Shown here: positions 43,371 to 52,646 of the stretch, one piece after another
Position numbering within the stretch: the stretch's first letter is position 1
Layout of the letters: each line of letters begins with the position of its first letter
DNA from: JAWLAT01 sp041395325
Lineage (GTDB): Bacteria > Pseudomonadota > Gammaproteobacteria > Xanthomonadales > SZUA-5
Direction of reading: 5' to 3'
Length of the DNA: 64,000 bases
NCBI GenBank assembly: GCA_041395325.1
Contig: JAWLAT010000005.1
Span: forward strand, 186,001-250,000
The notes under the pieces: generated by a model
Seen by the model: only the letters and a program-made list of their open reading frames with translations
Told to the model about the DNA's origin: nothing
Databases searched by the model: none
Made by a program: the position numbers and the translations under genes

Positions 43371-46300
43371 TTAGTCTTCCCAGCCTACCGAGATCAGGGC
43401 CCAGCCTGCGGTCGTTTGCTGCGCCGTCCAGCTCAACAGGGGTTCGCTGGCGTAGGCCTGCCAGCTGCTGAGCTGCCAGATGCCGTCCTGTTGTCGCACG
43501 GCCAGTGCCAGTTCCACCTGTTCCTCGCGCAGGCGGGCGTAGACATTGGCCACGGCACCGCTGGCATCGCGCAGCTGGAAGACCGGTCGGGCAGTCTCAT
43601 CGAGCAGCGGCGTCAACGCCTCAACCGGAATGCGCAGACTCTCGAATTCGGCCTGGATGTTGCTGCTGCCTACCAGCAACTCAGGCACTGCGGGGGGATT
43701 TTCGAAGCTGTCGGTGAAGAGCACTTCGGCAAGATTGAGGTCACTGGCGCTGTTGTTGGCCGGATTGACGTCCTCCACCGTGGCATCGGCCGGCAGGACG
43801 ATGCTGGCGACATTGGTGATGGACGCCGGGCTGCCCTGCACGTTGCCGTAGTAGCTGAAGTTCAGCAGCGCGCCGACCGGATAGGTGGAGATCGCCAGGT
43901 CCAGATCGCCACTGCCGTTGTTTTCCGGACAATCCACCCCGCCACTGGAATCGCAGGTCCACAGCACGTTTTCCAGGCCCGCAGGCACCGGGTCGAGCAG
44001 ACGCAGATTGACCGCGTCATCGGGACCTTCGTTGCGCAGCTGCACGGTGTAGACCAGCAGATCACCCGGGAAGTAAGTGCCGACGTTGTCGGTCTTGGTC
44101 ACCTCCAGGTTGGAGAGCACGAAGGCGACGCTCTGCAGATCGCCGTTGCCGTTGCTGCTGGAGCCGAGGTAGTCCGCATTGCCCGGAACGAAGGAAGCCG
44201 TGATCGTCTTCGCACCCACGCTACCGAAGCTCAGATCGCAACTCGGCGTCACGCTGGGCAGGCTGATCGTGCAGCTGCTGCCACCGCCACTCAGGGTCAC
44301 GGTGCCGGCGGGCTCGCCGCCGCCGGGTGCGGTCACGGCCAGGTTGGCGCTGAAAGCGGTCGGCGTGTTGATGCGGAGCCGATCCGGACCAGTCACGCTG
44401 ACCGAGGTCGCCGCTGCGTTGACCAGGTGGCCGGCGCTGCCGCTGCTGGCGTTGAAGCCATCGACGGTTGGGGAGAAGGTCGCCGTCAGCGTCTTGGCGC
44501 CGGCACTGCTGCTGCTCAAATCGCAGCTGGCACCGCTGCTCAGCGCGCTGGCGGCGATCAGCGCCACCGGGCCGCAGCTGTCGGTGCCATCGCTGACGCT
44601 GATCGTGCCCACCGGCGCGTTGCTCCGACCGGCTACCTCGACCGTCACGGTGTAGGGCTGACCGACCACCGTCGGATCGGGCAAGGCGCTGCTGATCGTG
44701 GTGGTGGTGGCACCCAGACCGGCGGTGTCGGTCTCGAAGTTGACCTGGGCAATGTCCGCGAAGCCCGGCAGCGAGATCACCGGATTGCTGTCCAGTGATC
44801 CGCTGAAGCCGGCCACGTCGAGTACATCGCCAGGGAATTGATCGGGTGCGCCGCCATCAAGGAACTGCTGCGTGGTCGGCAGACCTTCGGTGGTCAGGCG
44901 ATCTTCGCCATCACGCAGATTGACCTCCAGTGCCTCGATCGTGGCCATGTCGACCGTGAAGGGCACCAGATTGGTACGCGCGAAGCGCACGTCGAAGGCC
45001 GTCAGACCCTCGCCCGTGCCGGCACCGCCCATCCGGCTGATCACCGCTTCGTCGCCGGCCGAGGCACCGTTGACGATCTGCCGGTCGTTGCCCGGACCAC
45101 CGATCACCTGGTCGCTGTTATCGCCGTTGTTCCAGGTGTTCTGATCGTCGCCATCGCCCAGATTGATCGTGTCGTTACCCGGATTGCCATCGACGATGTC
45201 GTTCTCGGTACCGCCGTCGATGCGGTCGCTGCCCGCCGAGCCGATGATCGTGTCGTTGCCCGCACCGCCGGACAGCTCCAGCGCAATCAAACCGGCCGGC
45301 ATCGCGCTGGCATCCAGCGTGTCATCGCCACCGTTGCCGAACACCGCCAGATCCTCCATCGCAAACAGGAAGATCTCGAAACCCGGATTGCGGAAGAAGC
45401 GCACATCGCCGGTGCTGGAGCCATCACCCGGCTCGACGAAGAAGGGGTCGGCGTTGCCGCCGCCCTGCACCACCTGGTGATCGCGCCCCGTGCCACCAAC
45501 CACGCGATCGGTGCCGTCGCCGGGATCCCAGGTGTTCAGATCGTCGCCGTCACCCAGGATGATGTCGTCGTTGCCGCCATTGCCATCAACGTCGTCATTG
45601 CCGGCGCCCGCGTCGATCTGATCGGCACCGGCCGATCCGGCGATCAGGTCGTTGTCGTCACCGCCATTGAGCTCCAGCGCGATCAGCCCGGCCGGCAGCG
45701 TGCTCGCATCGAGCGTGTCGGCGCCGCCGTTGCCGAAAACGGCCAACTGCTCGGTGTCGAACAGGAAGATCTCGAAGCCCGGGTTGCGGAAGAAATGCAC
45801 ATCGCCATTGCTGGAGCCATCGCCGGCTTCAACGAAGAAGGGGTCGGCATTGCCGCCGCCCTGCACCACCTGACGATCGTTGCCGGCGCCGCTGTCGACC
45901 GTATCGGTGCCATCGCCCGGGTTCCAGACGTTGAGGTCGTCGCCTTCGTCGAGAAAGATCAAGTCGTTGCCTGCGTTGGCATCGACGCTGTCGTTGCCGG
46001 CATTGCCATTGATCTCATCGTCGCCGGCCGATCCGATGAGCGTGTCGTTGCCGTCGCCGCCCACCAGGGTCAGCTCGATCAGGCCGGCCGGCATCGCACT
46101 GGCGTCGATCAGATCGTCGCCGCCGTTGCCGAACACGTCCAGCTGTTCCATCGTACTCAGGAAGATCTCGAAACCGGGATTGCGGAAGAACCGCACGTCG
46201 CCGGTGGAACTGCCGTCGCCCGGTTCGACGAAAAAGGGATCGGCCGCGCCACCGCCTTCGACGACCTGAACGTCGGTCCCAGTGCCGCCGGTCACGCTGT

Positions 46301-47582
46301 CGGTGCCGTCACCGGGTCGCCAGGTGCTGATGTCGTTGCCATCACCGAGCAGAATCGTGTCCTCGCCACCGCCACCGATGACGTTGTCGTTGCCCGTGCC
46401 GGCATCGATGAAATCGGCGTCCGCCGACCCCACAATGGTGTCGAGGCCATCGCCGCCGAAAAGTTCGAGCGAGATCTGACCGGAGGCCAGCGCGCTGGCA
46501 TTGATCTGATCGTTGCCGCCGTTGCCGAAGATGCTCAACCGCTCGGTGTCGAACAGGAAGATCTCGAAGCCCGGGGTGCGGACGAAGCGCACATCGCCGG
46601 TGGTCACGCCATCACCGGGCTCGACCGAGAACTGATCGGCATTGTCACCGCCCTGCACCACCTGCCGATCGCTGCCGCCGCCACTTTGCACCGAGTCGGT
46701 GCCGTCACCCGGATTCCAGGTGTTGAGATCATTGCCTTCGCCCAGCGCAATGCTGTCGGCACCGGGGTTGGCGTCCACATTGTCGTTGCCGGCGCCGGCG
46801 TCGATCAGATCATCGCCGGCCGAACCAATGATCGTGTCGTTGTCGTCGCCACCGAACAGCTCCAGGGCGATCAGGCCGGCCGGCAGGGTGCCGGCGTCGA
46901 TGCTGTCGTTGCCGCCGTTGCCGAAGACCGCCAGTTCCTCGACGTCGGTCAGGAAGATGTCGAAGCCCGGATTGCGCGAGAAATGCACATCGCCAAGGGA
47001 GCTGCCATCACCGGGCTCAACGAAGAAGGGGTCGGCGCCATTGCCACCCTGCACCACCTGCCGGTCCTGACCGCCCTCGCCGTCGACCGAGTCGGTGCCG
47101 TCGCCGGGATTCCAAACGATCAGGTCATTGCCATTGCCACCGAAGACATCGTCAGATCCCGGGCCGGCGATGATCTCGTCGTCGGCGAAGCTGCCGACGA
47201 TGCCATCGTCACCGGCGCCGCCGCTGAGGGAGGTCGAGGTCAGTTGAGTGAACGCGGCCGGATTGGCGGCGCCCAGGTTGATGTCGTTGCTGAGCGCATC
47301 GGCCAGCACCACGATCCTGGCCACCTGTCCGCACTGCACACCACCGGGAATCACCCCGGTCAGGTCAGCGCCATTGACCAGCACCTGCCCGGTGGGATCG
47401 TTCTGTCCGCCGACCAGCTGACAGTTGAGCAGGACCAGATCACCGGCATCGGTGGTCAGCAGCAGTTCGCCGCCGGAGAAGCTCGCGCCAATCGCGGCCG
47501 CAGCCGTGTGGGGAGCGAGCGCAATGCCGATGGCGACGGCCAGCGGCGCCAATCGAGGACCCAGGGAACGCGTGCGAGACAT
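43371..47582 (-). CDS. Giant RTX-like secreted protein with 132-residue repeats, Ig-like and DUF11-like domains
   Basis: This is a 1403-residue exported protein. The signal peptide is LAPLAVAIGIALAPHTAAAA. Residues 152-811 hold five exact 132-residue units plus part of a sixth. Each has hemolysin-type nonapeptides (GGDDNDTIIGSAGDDLIDAG) alternating with a long insert (DRQVVQGG, ADPFFVEPGDGSS, NPGFEIFLFD). Nonapeptides bind calcium in RTX proteins. Ig-like regions (about 960-1150) and a DUF11-like domain (about 1165-1285) follow, then EVLFTDSFENPP and about 100 further residues. The N-terminal signal argues for Sec export rather than a type I C-terminal signal. Long plus-strand frames here are shadows. 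Confidence 0.85.
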   Translation of the reverse strand: MSRTRSLGPRLAPLAVAIGIALAPHTAAAAIGASFSGGELLLTTDAGDLVLLNCQLVGGQNDPTGQVLVNGADLTGVIPGGVQCGQVARIVVLADALSNDINLGAANPAAFTQLTSTSLSGGAGDDGIVGSFADDEIIAGPGSDDVFGGNGNDLIVWNPGDGTDSVDGEGGQDRQVVQGGNGADPFFVEPGDGSSLGDVHFSRNPGFDIFLTDVEELAVFGNGGNDSIDAGTLPAGLIALELFGGDDNDTIIGSAGDDLIDAGAGNDNVDANPGADSIALGEGNDLNTWNPGDGTDSVQSGGGSDRQVVQGGDNADQFSVEPGDGVTTGDVRFVRTPGFEIFLFDTERLSIFGNGGNDQINASALASGQISLELFGGDGLDTIVGSADADFIDAGTGNDNVIGGGGEDTILLGDGNDISTWRPGDGTDSVTGGTGTDVQVVEGGGAADPFFVEPGDGSSTGDVRFFRNPGFEIFLSTMEQLDVFGNGGDDLIDASAMPAGLIELTLVGGDGNDTLIGSAGDDEINGNAGNDSVDANAGNDLIFLDEGDDLNVWNPGDGTDTVDSGAGNDRQVVQGGGNADPFFVEAGDGSSNGDVHFFRNPGFEIFLFDTEQLAVFGNGGADTLDASTLPAGLIALELNGGDDNDLIAGSAGADQIDAGAGNDDVDGNGGNDDIILGDGDDLNTWDPGDGTDRVVGGTGRDHQVVQGGGNADPFFVEPGDGSSTGDVRFFRNPGFEIFLFAMEDLAVFGNGGDDTLDASAMPAGLIALELSGGAGNDTIIGSAGSDRIDGGTENDIVDGNPGNDTINLGDGDDQNTWNNGDNSDQVIGGPGNDRQIVNGASAGDEAVISRMGGAGTGEGLTAFDVRFARTNLVPFTVDMATIEALEVNLRDGEDRLTTEGLPTTQQFLDGGAPDQFPGDVLDVAGFSGSLDSNPVISLPGFADIAQVNFETDTAGLGATTTTISSALPDPTVVGQPYTVTVEVAGRSNAPVGTISVSDGTDSCGPVALIAASALSSGASCDLSSSSAGAKTLTATFSPTVDGFNASSGSAGHLVNAAATSVSVTGPDRLRINTPTAFSANLAVTAPGGGEPAGTVTLSGGGSSCTISLPSVTPSCDLSFGSVGAKTITASFVPGNADYLGSSSNGNGDLQSVAFVLSNLEVTKTDNVGTYFPGDLLVYTVQLRNEGPDDAVNLRLLDPVPAGLENVLWTCDSSGGVDCPENNGSGDLDLAISTYPVGALLNFSYYGNVQGSPASITNVASIVLPADATVEDVNPANNSASDLNLAEVLFTDSFENPPAVPELLVGSSNIQAEFESLRIPVEALTPLLDETARPVFQLRDASGAVANVYARLREEQVELALAVRQQDGIWQLSSWQAYASEPLLSWTAQQTTAGWALISVGWED
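45150..47129 (-). repeat. Five tandem 396-bp coding repeats (RTX units)
   Basis: The period is 132 codons, counted from the NDLxxWNPGDGTDS boundary. A sixth partial unit begins at 45149. DNA identity between units is high, so copy number may vary between strains and assemblies may collapse here. Confidence 0.85.
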
Positions 47583-47795
47583 GGGAAGACCCGTGCTGGA
47601 GGAGACGGCGGCCAGTCTCGATCAGCCACAGAGTCGGCGAAACCGACGCCTGTTCGGTCCACGGCACCGACCAAGGTCCGGGGTCGGCACCGGCCTTTCT
47701 AGGGCTTGACGTGCCGCGTAGCGCAGCCGCGGGGAACCGCAACGGACCCGTGAGAACGGCCTGTTGGCGGCCGCTGCGCAACGGTCCAGTACGGC

Positions 47796-48626
47796 TCAGA
47801 TGGGCTCGGCTGGCAGGTCCGGATGGGCGCCGGCGCGCAGCGCCTTCACCGCGTCGACCAGCTCTCCCACTGGCGGGGGATAGGTCAGATCGCCCATGTG
47901 ACCGAGGGCAATGTGCCGGTCCAGCATGATCCTGAAGCCGCATTGCGCAACTTCACGGCAGAACATGAAATCCTCGGACAGCCAGATGGCTTCCGTACGA
48001 CCATCGGCAGCGACCTGCTCGCGAACACCGCTCTTGAAATAGGCTCGGTATTCGGGGTGCCGCTGCGCATCGCCTTCATGGGCGCCGAGCCGGTAGTTCG
48101 GCGCCAGGCCTCGATCGGCGAGCGCCGCGAAGACCTCCCGATGAATCAGCATGAAGCCGGTGCCCGCGTGGTCGACCTGCACCAGACCATCGGCATCCAC
48201 GCTCGCACCCGGGTGTGGCACCGCGGTGTACTGCAGGCGCAGCCGCTTCTGTGCGTAGGTCGCCGCGACAATGCGATGGCCCCGCTGCCCGTGCTGCCAC
48301 AGTGCCAGCACGTGGGCCGGATCGAAGGCGATGTCCGCATCGATGAACAGCAGCCAGTTGAGATCGGTGTCGAGCAGAAAGCGGTTGCTCAGCTTGTTGC
48401 GGGCACGGTCAATGTGGCTTTCCGTTTCCAGGAACATGCGCCCGCCGACCAGCGGCTGCCGCCGCATCCCGCCATCGCCCGTCGATACATCCACGGCCAG
48501 CTCGGTGCAGGCCCGAATCAGTCCGTTCATGTAGCGCAGCTTGACGTTGCCACCCGCGCACGGGGTGGCAATGACCAGGCGGTCGCGGGTGTCGGGCAGG
48601 GTTGGCAAGGTGGCCGCAGCATTCAT
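47796..48626 (-). CDS. Glycosyltransferase-like protein
   Basis: This 276-residue protein has GT-A-type features: RLVIATPCAGGNVKLRYMNG at the start, and WLLFIDADIAFDP carrying the DxD motif for metal and sugar-nucleotide binding. GTGFMLIHREVFAAL and WLSEDFMFCREVAQCGFRI follow, with the acidic ED expected in the acceptor site. ATG 48626 was chosen for homology and the preceding GGTGATGA; the frame extends to 48986 but that part looks non-coding. Donor and acceptor are unknown. It stands alone, downstream of no other minus-strand gene. Confidence 0.78.
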   Translation of the reverse strand: MNAAATLPTLPDTRDRLVIATPCAGGNVKLRYMNGLIRACTELAVDVSTGDGGMRRQPLVGGRMFLETESHIDRARNKLSNRFLLDTDLNWLLFIDADIAFDPAHVLALWQHGQRGHRIVAATYAQKRLRLQYTAVPHPGASVDADGLVQVDHAGTGFMLIHREVFAALADRGLAPNYRLGAHEGDAQRHPEYRAYFKSGVREQVAADGRTEAIWLSEDFMFCREVAQCGFRIMLDRHIALGHMGDLTYPPPVGELVDAVKALRAGAHPDLPAEPI

Positions 48627-49043
48627 CAGTTCATCACCCAGATTTGATCTCCGGTCATTCTGCCGACTTTTGAGCGACCCCTGCCCGGCTGCGATGCCAA
48701 CCCGTGGAACGACTGGATCGTCTGTTGCGCGCCCGGCCATCCATTGTGCGCCGCAGCATCGCGATGGCCTGGGTCGAATTGCAGCCAAGCTGAACATCAC
48801 TGGGCTGGTCCGAGCATTGCATTGGCCCGTACCAACCGCACGGTGAGAGATCCCGGGCACTGATCGCAGATGTTCTCTAGGACGATGTTGCAATGGGTAC
48901 CGACCTGATGAGGTACTGCGGGTCGGCCGCGAGCAAGATCGTGCCCCGGACGCCGGCACGCCCCTGACCCAAGGCATCGCACCCACGGGCCTGCGGTCCG
49001 GACTGAGCGCGGCAGTTGCTGCCGATCACGAGGAGTTTCAGCG
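48627..49043. other. Divergent intergenic region
   Basis: About 415 bp between the glycosyltransferase and the next plus-strand gene. No gene or RNA was supported. A CTGATGAG core near 48908 is not followed by the rest of a hammerhead ribozyme. Confidence 0.4.
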
Positions 49044-49652
49044 ATGAGCCACATCACCGTTCTCAACAACACGCCGGAAGTCGTTCGGATTGCGATCTTC
49101 AAACATGCGGTCGTCAATCCCACGCTGGCCACAACCGCTTGGCGCGTGGCCGAACCGCCGCCTGGCGGTCAGGCAACGGTTACCGTGCCGCCGTCCTATA
49201 CGATCTACGGGAAGTACTCCACCGATGCGGCGAATCCATCGCGGCTGGACGCCGAGACCGCGGATGAATCGTTCGCCGAGACTACCGCGGCGTTCTCGAT
49301 CGAAGCGGTGAGTTCGCGGGACCAGAACGCGCCCAACGTGGTGATCCGTCGCTACTTCGACGATCTCGTCATGAACGAGGTCCGCATCTTCAACAACTAT
49401 GGCCTTGGCGTGCTGACCGCCATTGCCATGGATCGATACCCCATCTTCACGCCGCAGGTCATCTGGCCCGGCGGGCTGTTCATCGAAGATCTCCGCGGGC
49501 CACTCTATGCTGCGCTTGTTTCCCAGCCCACCAATCCAGGGCAGCGACTGATCCAGGAGGAGATTTCGCTGACGCAGGTCGAACTCCTCGAGTCCTCAAC
49601 GCTGATCGTTTCCGGGTCGATCTGGACCGGCTACGCACTGGAAGTGGAGTGA
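49044..49652 (+). CDS. Hypothetical protein, beta-rich
   Basis: This 202-residue protein has no signal peptide. It starts HITVLNNTPEVVRIAIFKHA and contains TTAWRVAEPPPGGQATVTVP and PQVIWPGGLFIEDLRGPLYA. The pattern is a soluble beta-sandwich type, but I recognise no named family. GAGGAG lies 9 bp before the ATG. It appears monocistronic. Confidence 0.6.
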   Translation: MSHITVLNNTPEVVRIAIFKHAVVNPTLATTAWRVAEPPPGGQATVTVPPSYTIYGKYSTDAANPSRLDAETADESFAETTAAFSIEAVSSRDQNAPNVVIRRYFDDLVMNEVRIFNNYGLGVLTAIAMDRYPIFTPQVIWPGGLFIEDLRGPLYAALVSQPTNPGQRLIQEEISLTQVELLESSTLIVSGSIWTGYALEVE

Positions 49653-49749
49653 TCTTCAGCACAGGCGCCTGCCTGCCCACAAGTCAGCAACGTTTCCGGC
49701 TGGGTAAGGGACGGGATGTGCGGGCAGCCGGCCGATTTGCATAGCCTGT

Positions 49750-50889
49750 TTATGACCGACCGAACTTCAGACACTCCCGCACCAGATCGATAAAGACCTC
49801 GGCCGCCTGAGCAATCAGCGCATCGGGAAAATCGTAGTCGGGATGGTGCAGTTCAGGGCTGTTTTCTCCAGCGCCGATGCCAAACATCGCGCCGCGGGCG
49901 AGTTCGGTGAAATGCCCGAAATCCTCGGACCAGCGGAATGGCTGGTCCAGCCACTGTGCGCTGCGACCTGCTGCTGCGCAGCGCAGCTGGGCGATGGCCT
50001 CGGCTGCATTGCAGGTGGCGGGGAACACGTCCTGGTAGGCGATGGCATGACGCAGCCCGGACTCCCCGGCAATGCTGGCGACCAAGGCTTCGGCATGGGC
50101 CACCAGGCGCTGCATCGACTCATTGCGCTCGCTGCGCAGGGTCACCCACAGCGAAGCCTGCCCCGGTGCTGTCCCGAAGGCCTGCTCGCCCAGCTTCGCG
50201 CCCACGACGGTGGCAAAGCAGATCTCGCCCTCAGCGGCCAATCCCGCCGGCAATGACGACAATGCGGCGATCAACCGGCACAGGGCGGGCGCGGGACTGA
50301 GACCGGTTTCCGGCTGCGCGGCATGCGCGGTCTTGCCGATCAGTTCGATGCACATGCCGCGCGAGGCGCAGCTGAATGCGCCTTCGCGCAGCAGCAATTG
50401 ACCCAGCGGATAGCCCGGTACGTTGTGCAGGGCGAAACACCAATCCGGCCGCAACGACGCAAAACGCGGATCGGCGACCACCGCAGCCGCACCTTCGCCA
50501 GTTTCCTCGGCGGGCTGGAACAGCAGCACGACGCGACCATGTCGGGGTCTGTGCTGCGCCAGATGGCTGGCCACGGCGGCGAGTATCGCCATGTGGCCAT
50601 CGTGTCCGCACTGATGGCCAACGCCCGGGTGCGCCGAGCGGTGCGCGTGCGGCCCCTGGTCCTCGATCGGCAGCGCATCCAGCTCGCAGCGCAGCAACAC
50701 CGTGGGACCGGGGTCGGCACCGGCGAAGACGGCCGCCAGGCCCCGACCTCCAAGGCCTGCGACCAATTCGTCCGGCTGCAGATCGCCGAGAAACTGCTGC
50801 ATGCGCGCGGCGGTCGCCGATTCGCCGCCAGAGAGTTCCGGATGACGGTGCAACTCGCGGCGAAGCTGGACGATGGGATCGGTCAACAC
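49750..50889 (-). CDS. M20-family amidohydrolase/peptidase
   Basis: This 379-residue metal-dependent hydrolase is of the N-acyl-amino-acid/hippurate hydrolase type. Visible ligand motifs are LRRELHRHPELSG, VLLRCELDALPI, HQCGHDGHMAIL, LFQPAEETGEGA, ALHNVPGYPLG and, near the end, ELHHPDYDFPD. The dimerisation domain (about 170-290) is present, so the protein looks complete. The start is GTG 50889, with GGCAGGAA just upstream. The substrate is not predictable beyond an acylated amino acid or peptide. Confidence 0.9.
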   Translation of the reverse strand: MLTDPIVQLRRELHRHPELSGGESATAARMQQFLGDLQPDELVAGLGGRGLAAVFAGADPGPTVLLRCELDALPIEDQGPHAHRSAHPGVGHQCGHDGHMAILAAVASHLAQHRPRHGRVVLLFQPAEETGEGAAAVVADPRFASLRPDWCFALHNVPGYPLGQLLLREGAFSCASRGMCIELIGKTAHAAQPETGLSPAPALCRLIAALSSLPAGLAAEGEICFATVVGAKLGEQAFGTAPGQASLWVTLRSERNESMQRLVAHAEALVASIAGESGLRHAIAYQDVFPATCNAAEAIAQLRCAAAGRSAQWLDQPFRWSEDFGHFTELARGAMFGIGAGENSPELHHPDYDFPDALIAQAAEVFIDLVRECLKFGRS

Positions 50890-50978
50890 GGTTCCTGCCG
50901 AAACTTGAGCGAGATGGACCGATTTTTCACGGGCTTCCGTTGTGCATCGTTACACAACCGCAGACGGAGGATTGCGCC

Positions 50979-51911
50979 ATGCGAAGCACAATGATGCTGG
51001 TCCTGTGTTGTCTGGCTGGATGCGCTGCTGCCAACAGCCCGGAACAACTTGCACAGGAGGTTCAGGCCGCGCTGGATCGGGGTGATCTCGAGGGTTTCGC
51101 CGCGCATGTCGACTTCACCGGCACACCGGCGCTGTTCCAGGAAATGCTGCTGGAGACAGTCGTCGAGTGCAGTAGCGCCATGCGTTGCACCGTATCGCTG
51201 ACCGAGGCCGACAGCGACTTCGACGCCCGCCTTGCCCGATTGGCTGAGGAGGGTATCGAACTGGCGCATCCGGTCGCCGGCCTGCTCGAGATCAAGGCCG
51301 AAGCGCGCCAACCCGGCGATCAGGCGATGCCCGCCAGCACCTCGAGTGCGCCCTATGCGCTGGTCGAGGGCCGCTACCGGATCATCAATGGCCGCTACAC
51401 CGCCACCAGATTGGCCGAGTTGCAGGCCACCAGCGCCCTGGATGCGGTCAAGGCCACCTTGCAGCGTGGCGTACTCGATCCAGCCACCATGGAAGTGATA
51501 CCAGACTGGTCGTCTCAGGCCCTGTCTCTGGCCGAGGGTGGTGGCGAAGTCGGCGAAGCCTGGCTGGCCCGCATCGAGGCGGTCAGCGCCGCCGTCCAGG
51601 CGGGCGACCCGGACGCTGCCTGGGAGGCTTCCGGGGCATGGGGTCGGCGCATCCTCTCCCCGACCGACTATTTCGGCAACCCGATTCCCATGGAGGTCCG
51701 CAAACGCCTGCTGCGGACGGAGGCGCTGGGCATGGTGGCCACGGCCCAGGTTCTGGCCGGCTTCCAGTTGGACGACCTGGCACTGCTGGTGATCGAGGGC
51801 CGGAACGGCGCGGGAAACACCTTGCGCGGTGCCATGTTCGTCAAGCGTACCGAACTGGGCTGGGACCACGCCGGCACCGGCGACCATCTGATCGAGATTC
51901 CGGCTGGTTGA
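50979..51911 (+). CDS. Putative lipoprotein upstream of the sigma/kinase pair
   Basis: This 310-residue protein has a lipobox: MRSTMMLVLCCLAGC, with Cys15 the likely lipidated residue. GGAGG lies 8 bp before the ATG. The mature part is helical and acidic with no domain I know (for example LAQEVQAALDRGDLEGFAAH, then ALSLAEGGGEVGEAWLARIE). It precedes an ECF sigma factor on the same strand, with about 150 bp between, so a regulatory link is possible but unproven. Confidence 0.7.
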   Translation: MRSTMMLVLCCLAGCAAANSPEQLAQEVQAALDRGDLEGFAAHVDFTGTPALFQEMLLETVVECSSAMRCTVSLTEADSDFDARLARLAEEGIELAHPVAGLLEIKAEARQPGDQAMPASTSSAPYALVEGRYRIINGRYTATRLAELQATSALDAVKATLQRGVLDPATMEVIPDWSSQALSLAEGGGEVGEAWLARIEAVSAAVQAGDPDAAWEASGAWGRRILSPTDYFGNPIPMEVRKRLLRTEALGMVATAQVLAGFQLDDLALLVIEGRNGAGNTLRGAMFVKRTELGWDHAGTGDHLIEIPAG

Positions 51912-52059
51912 GCCTGGCGCCGTCCCGGCCAGGCTGGTCGCAATGCGCTCCCGCGCCAGCCCGGCGGCCACTCCGCTATCCGCCGTGGCCAGGCCGAAAG
52001 CGCTCGCTGCCCGCATTTGTTGGAGAATGCGGTCATCGAGGCGTGTCAGGAGCGGTCGG

Positions 52060-52641
52060 GTGGCTGAACTGACCGAGTTGATCGGCAAGGCGCGCGACGG
52101 CGATGCGCGAGCGGCCGAACAGTTGTTCGCCAGTGTCTACCAGGATTTGCGGCGGATGGCGGGCCGGCAGCTTCGGCACTGCCGCAACGGCGGCCTGGGC
52201 GATACCTCGCTGGTCCACGAAGCCTGGTTTCGCCTGGGTCGGCCCGAGGCACTGGGTCTGAAAGACCGCCAGCATTTCTACGCGGTGGCGGCGCGGGTGA
52301 TGCGCCAGATCGCCATCGATCATGCCCGCCAGCGGCTTGCAGACAAGCGCGGCAATGGCGCGGCGATGGTCGATCTGGACGCGGTCGCTGAGGTCGCGGA
52401 TGCACCGAACGAGCCGGAGCTGGTACTGAGCGTTCACGCGGCCCTGGAAGCACTGGAAGCGGTCGACGCCCGCCTGGCGCAGCTGGTGGAGCTGCGCTTC
52501 TACGCCGGCATGAGCGCAGAAGAAGCCGCCTCAGTGATGGACCTGTCACTGACCACCGTCAAGCGCGACTGGCGCAAGGCCCGCGCCTTTCTGCTGAGTC
52601 GGCTCGGCGAGCTCGCGCTGGCTGACGATGAGCCGGGCTGA
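52060..52641 (+). CDS. ECF sigma-70 factor, gvs1/TIGR02999-like
   Basis: This 193-residue extracytoplasmic-function sigma factor has region 2 (DLRRMAGRQLRHCR ... SLVHEAWFRLGRPE, FYAVAARVMRQIAIDHARQR) and region 4 (VELRFYAGMSAEEAASVMDL, SLTTVKRDWRKARAFL). The SLVHEAW text and the DLRRMA start match the family found beside Ser/Thr kinases. Where classical ECF factors have an acidic DEDLVQE segment, this one has GDTSLVHEA with Thr and Ser. The GTG start has AGGAG upstream. The kinase gene follows after 5 bp; no anti-sigma gene is present. Confidence 0.9.
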   Translation: MAELTELIGKARDGDARAAEQLFASVYQDLRRMAGRQLRHCRNGGLGDTSLVHEAWFRLGRPEALGLKDRQHFYAVAARVMRQIAIDHARQRLADKRGNGAAMVDLDAVAEVADAPNEPELVLSVHAALEALEAVDARLAQLVELRFYAGMSAEEAASVMDLSLTTVKRDWRKARAFLLSRLGELALADDEPG

Positions 52642-52646
52642 GTCCG

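Noticed and set aside
43047..47702. Two long plus-strand frames (43047-44798 and 44838-47702) opposite the RTX-like gene.
   Set aside because: They are codon shadows of a GC-rich repeat gene. The minus strand has a signal peptide, RTX nonapeptides and domain structure; the plus frames show only Val/Ile/Arg/Asp-biased repeats.
48900..48960. A CTGATGAG core suggesting a hammerhead ribozyme.
   Set aside because: The following stem and GAAA element are absent.
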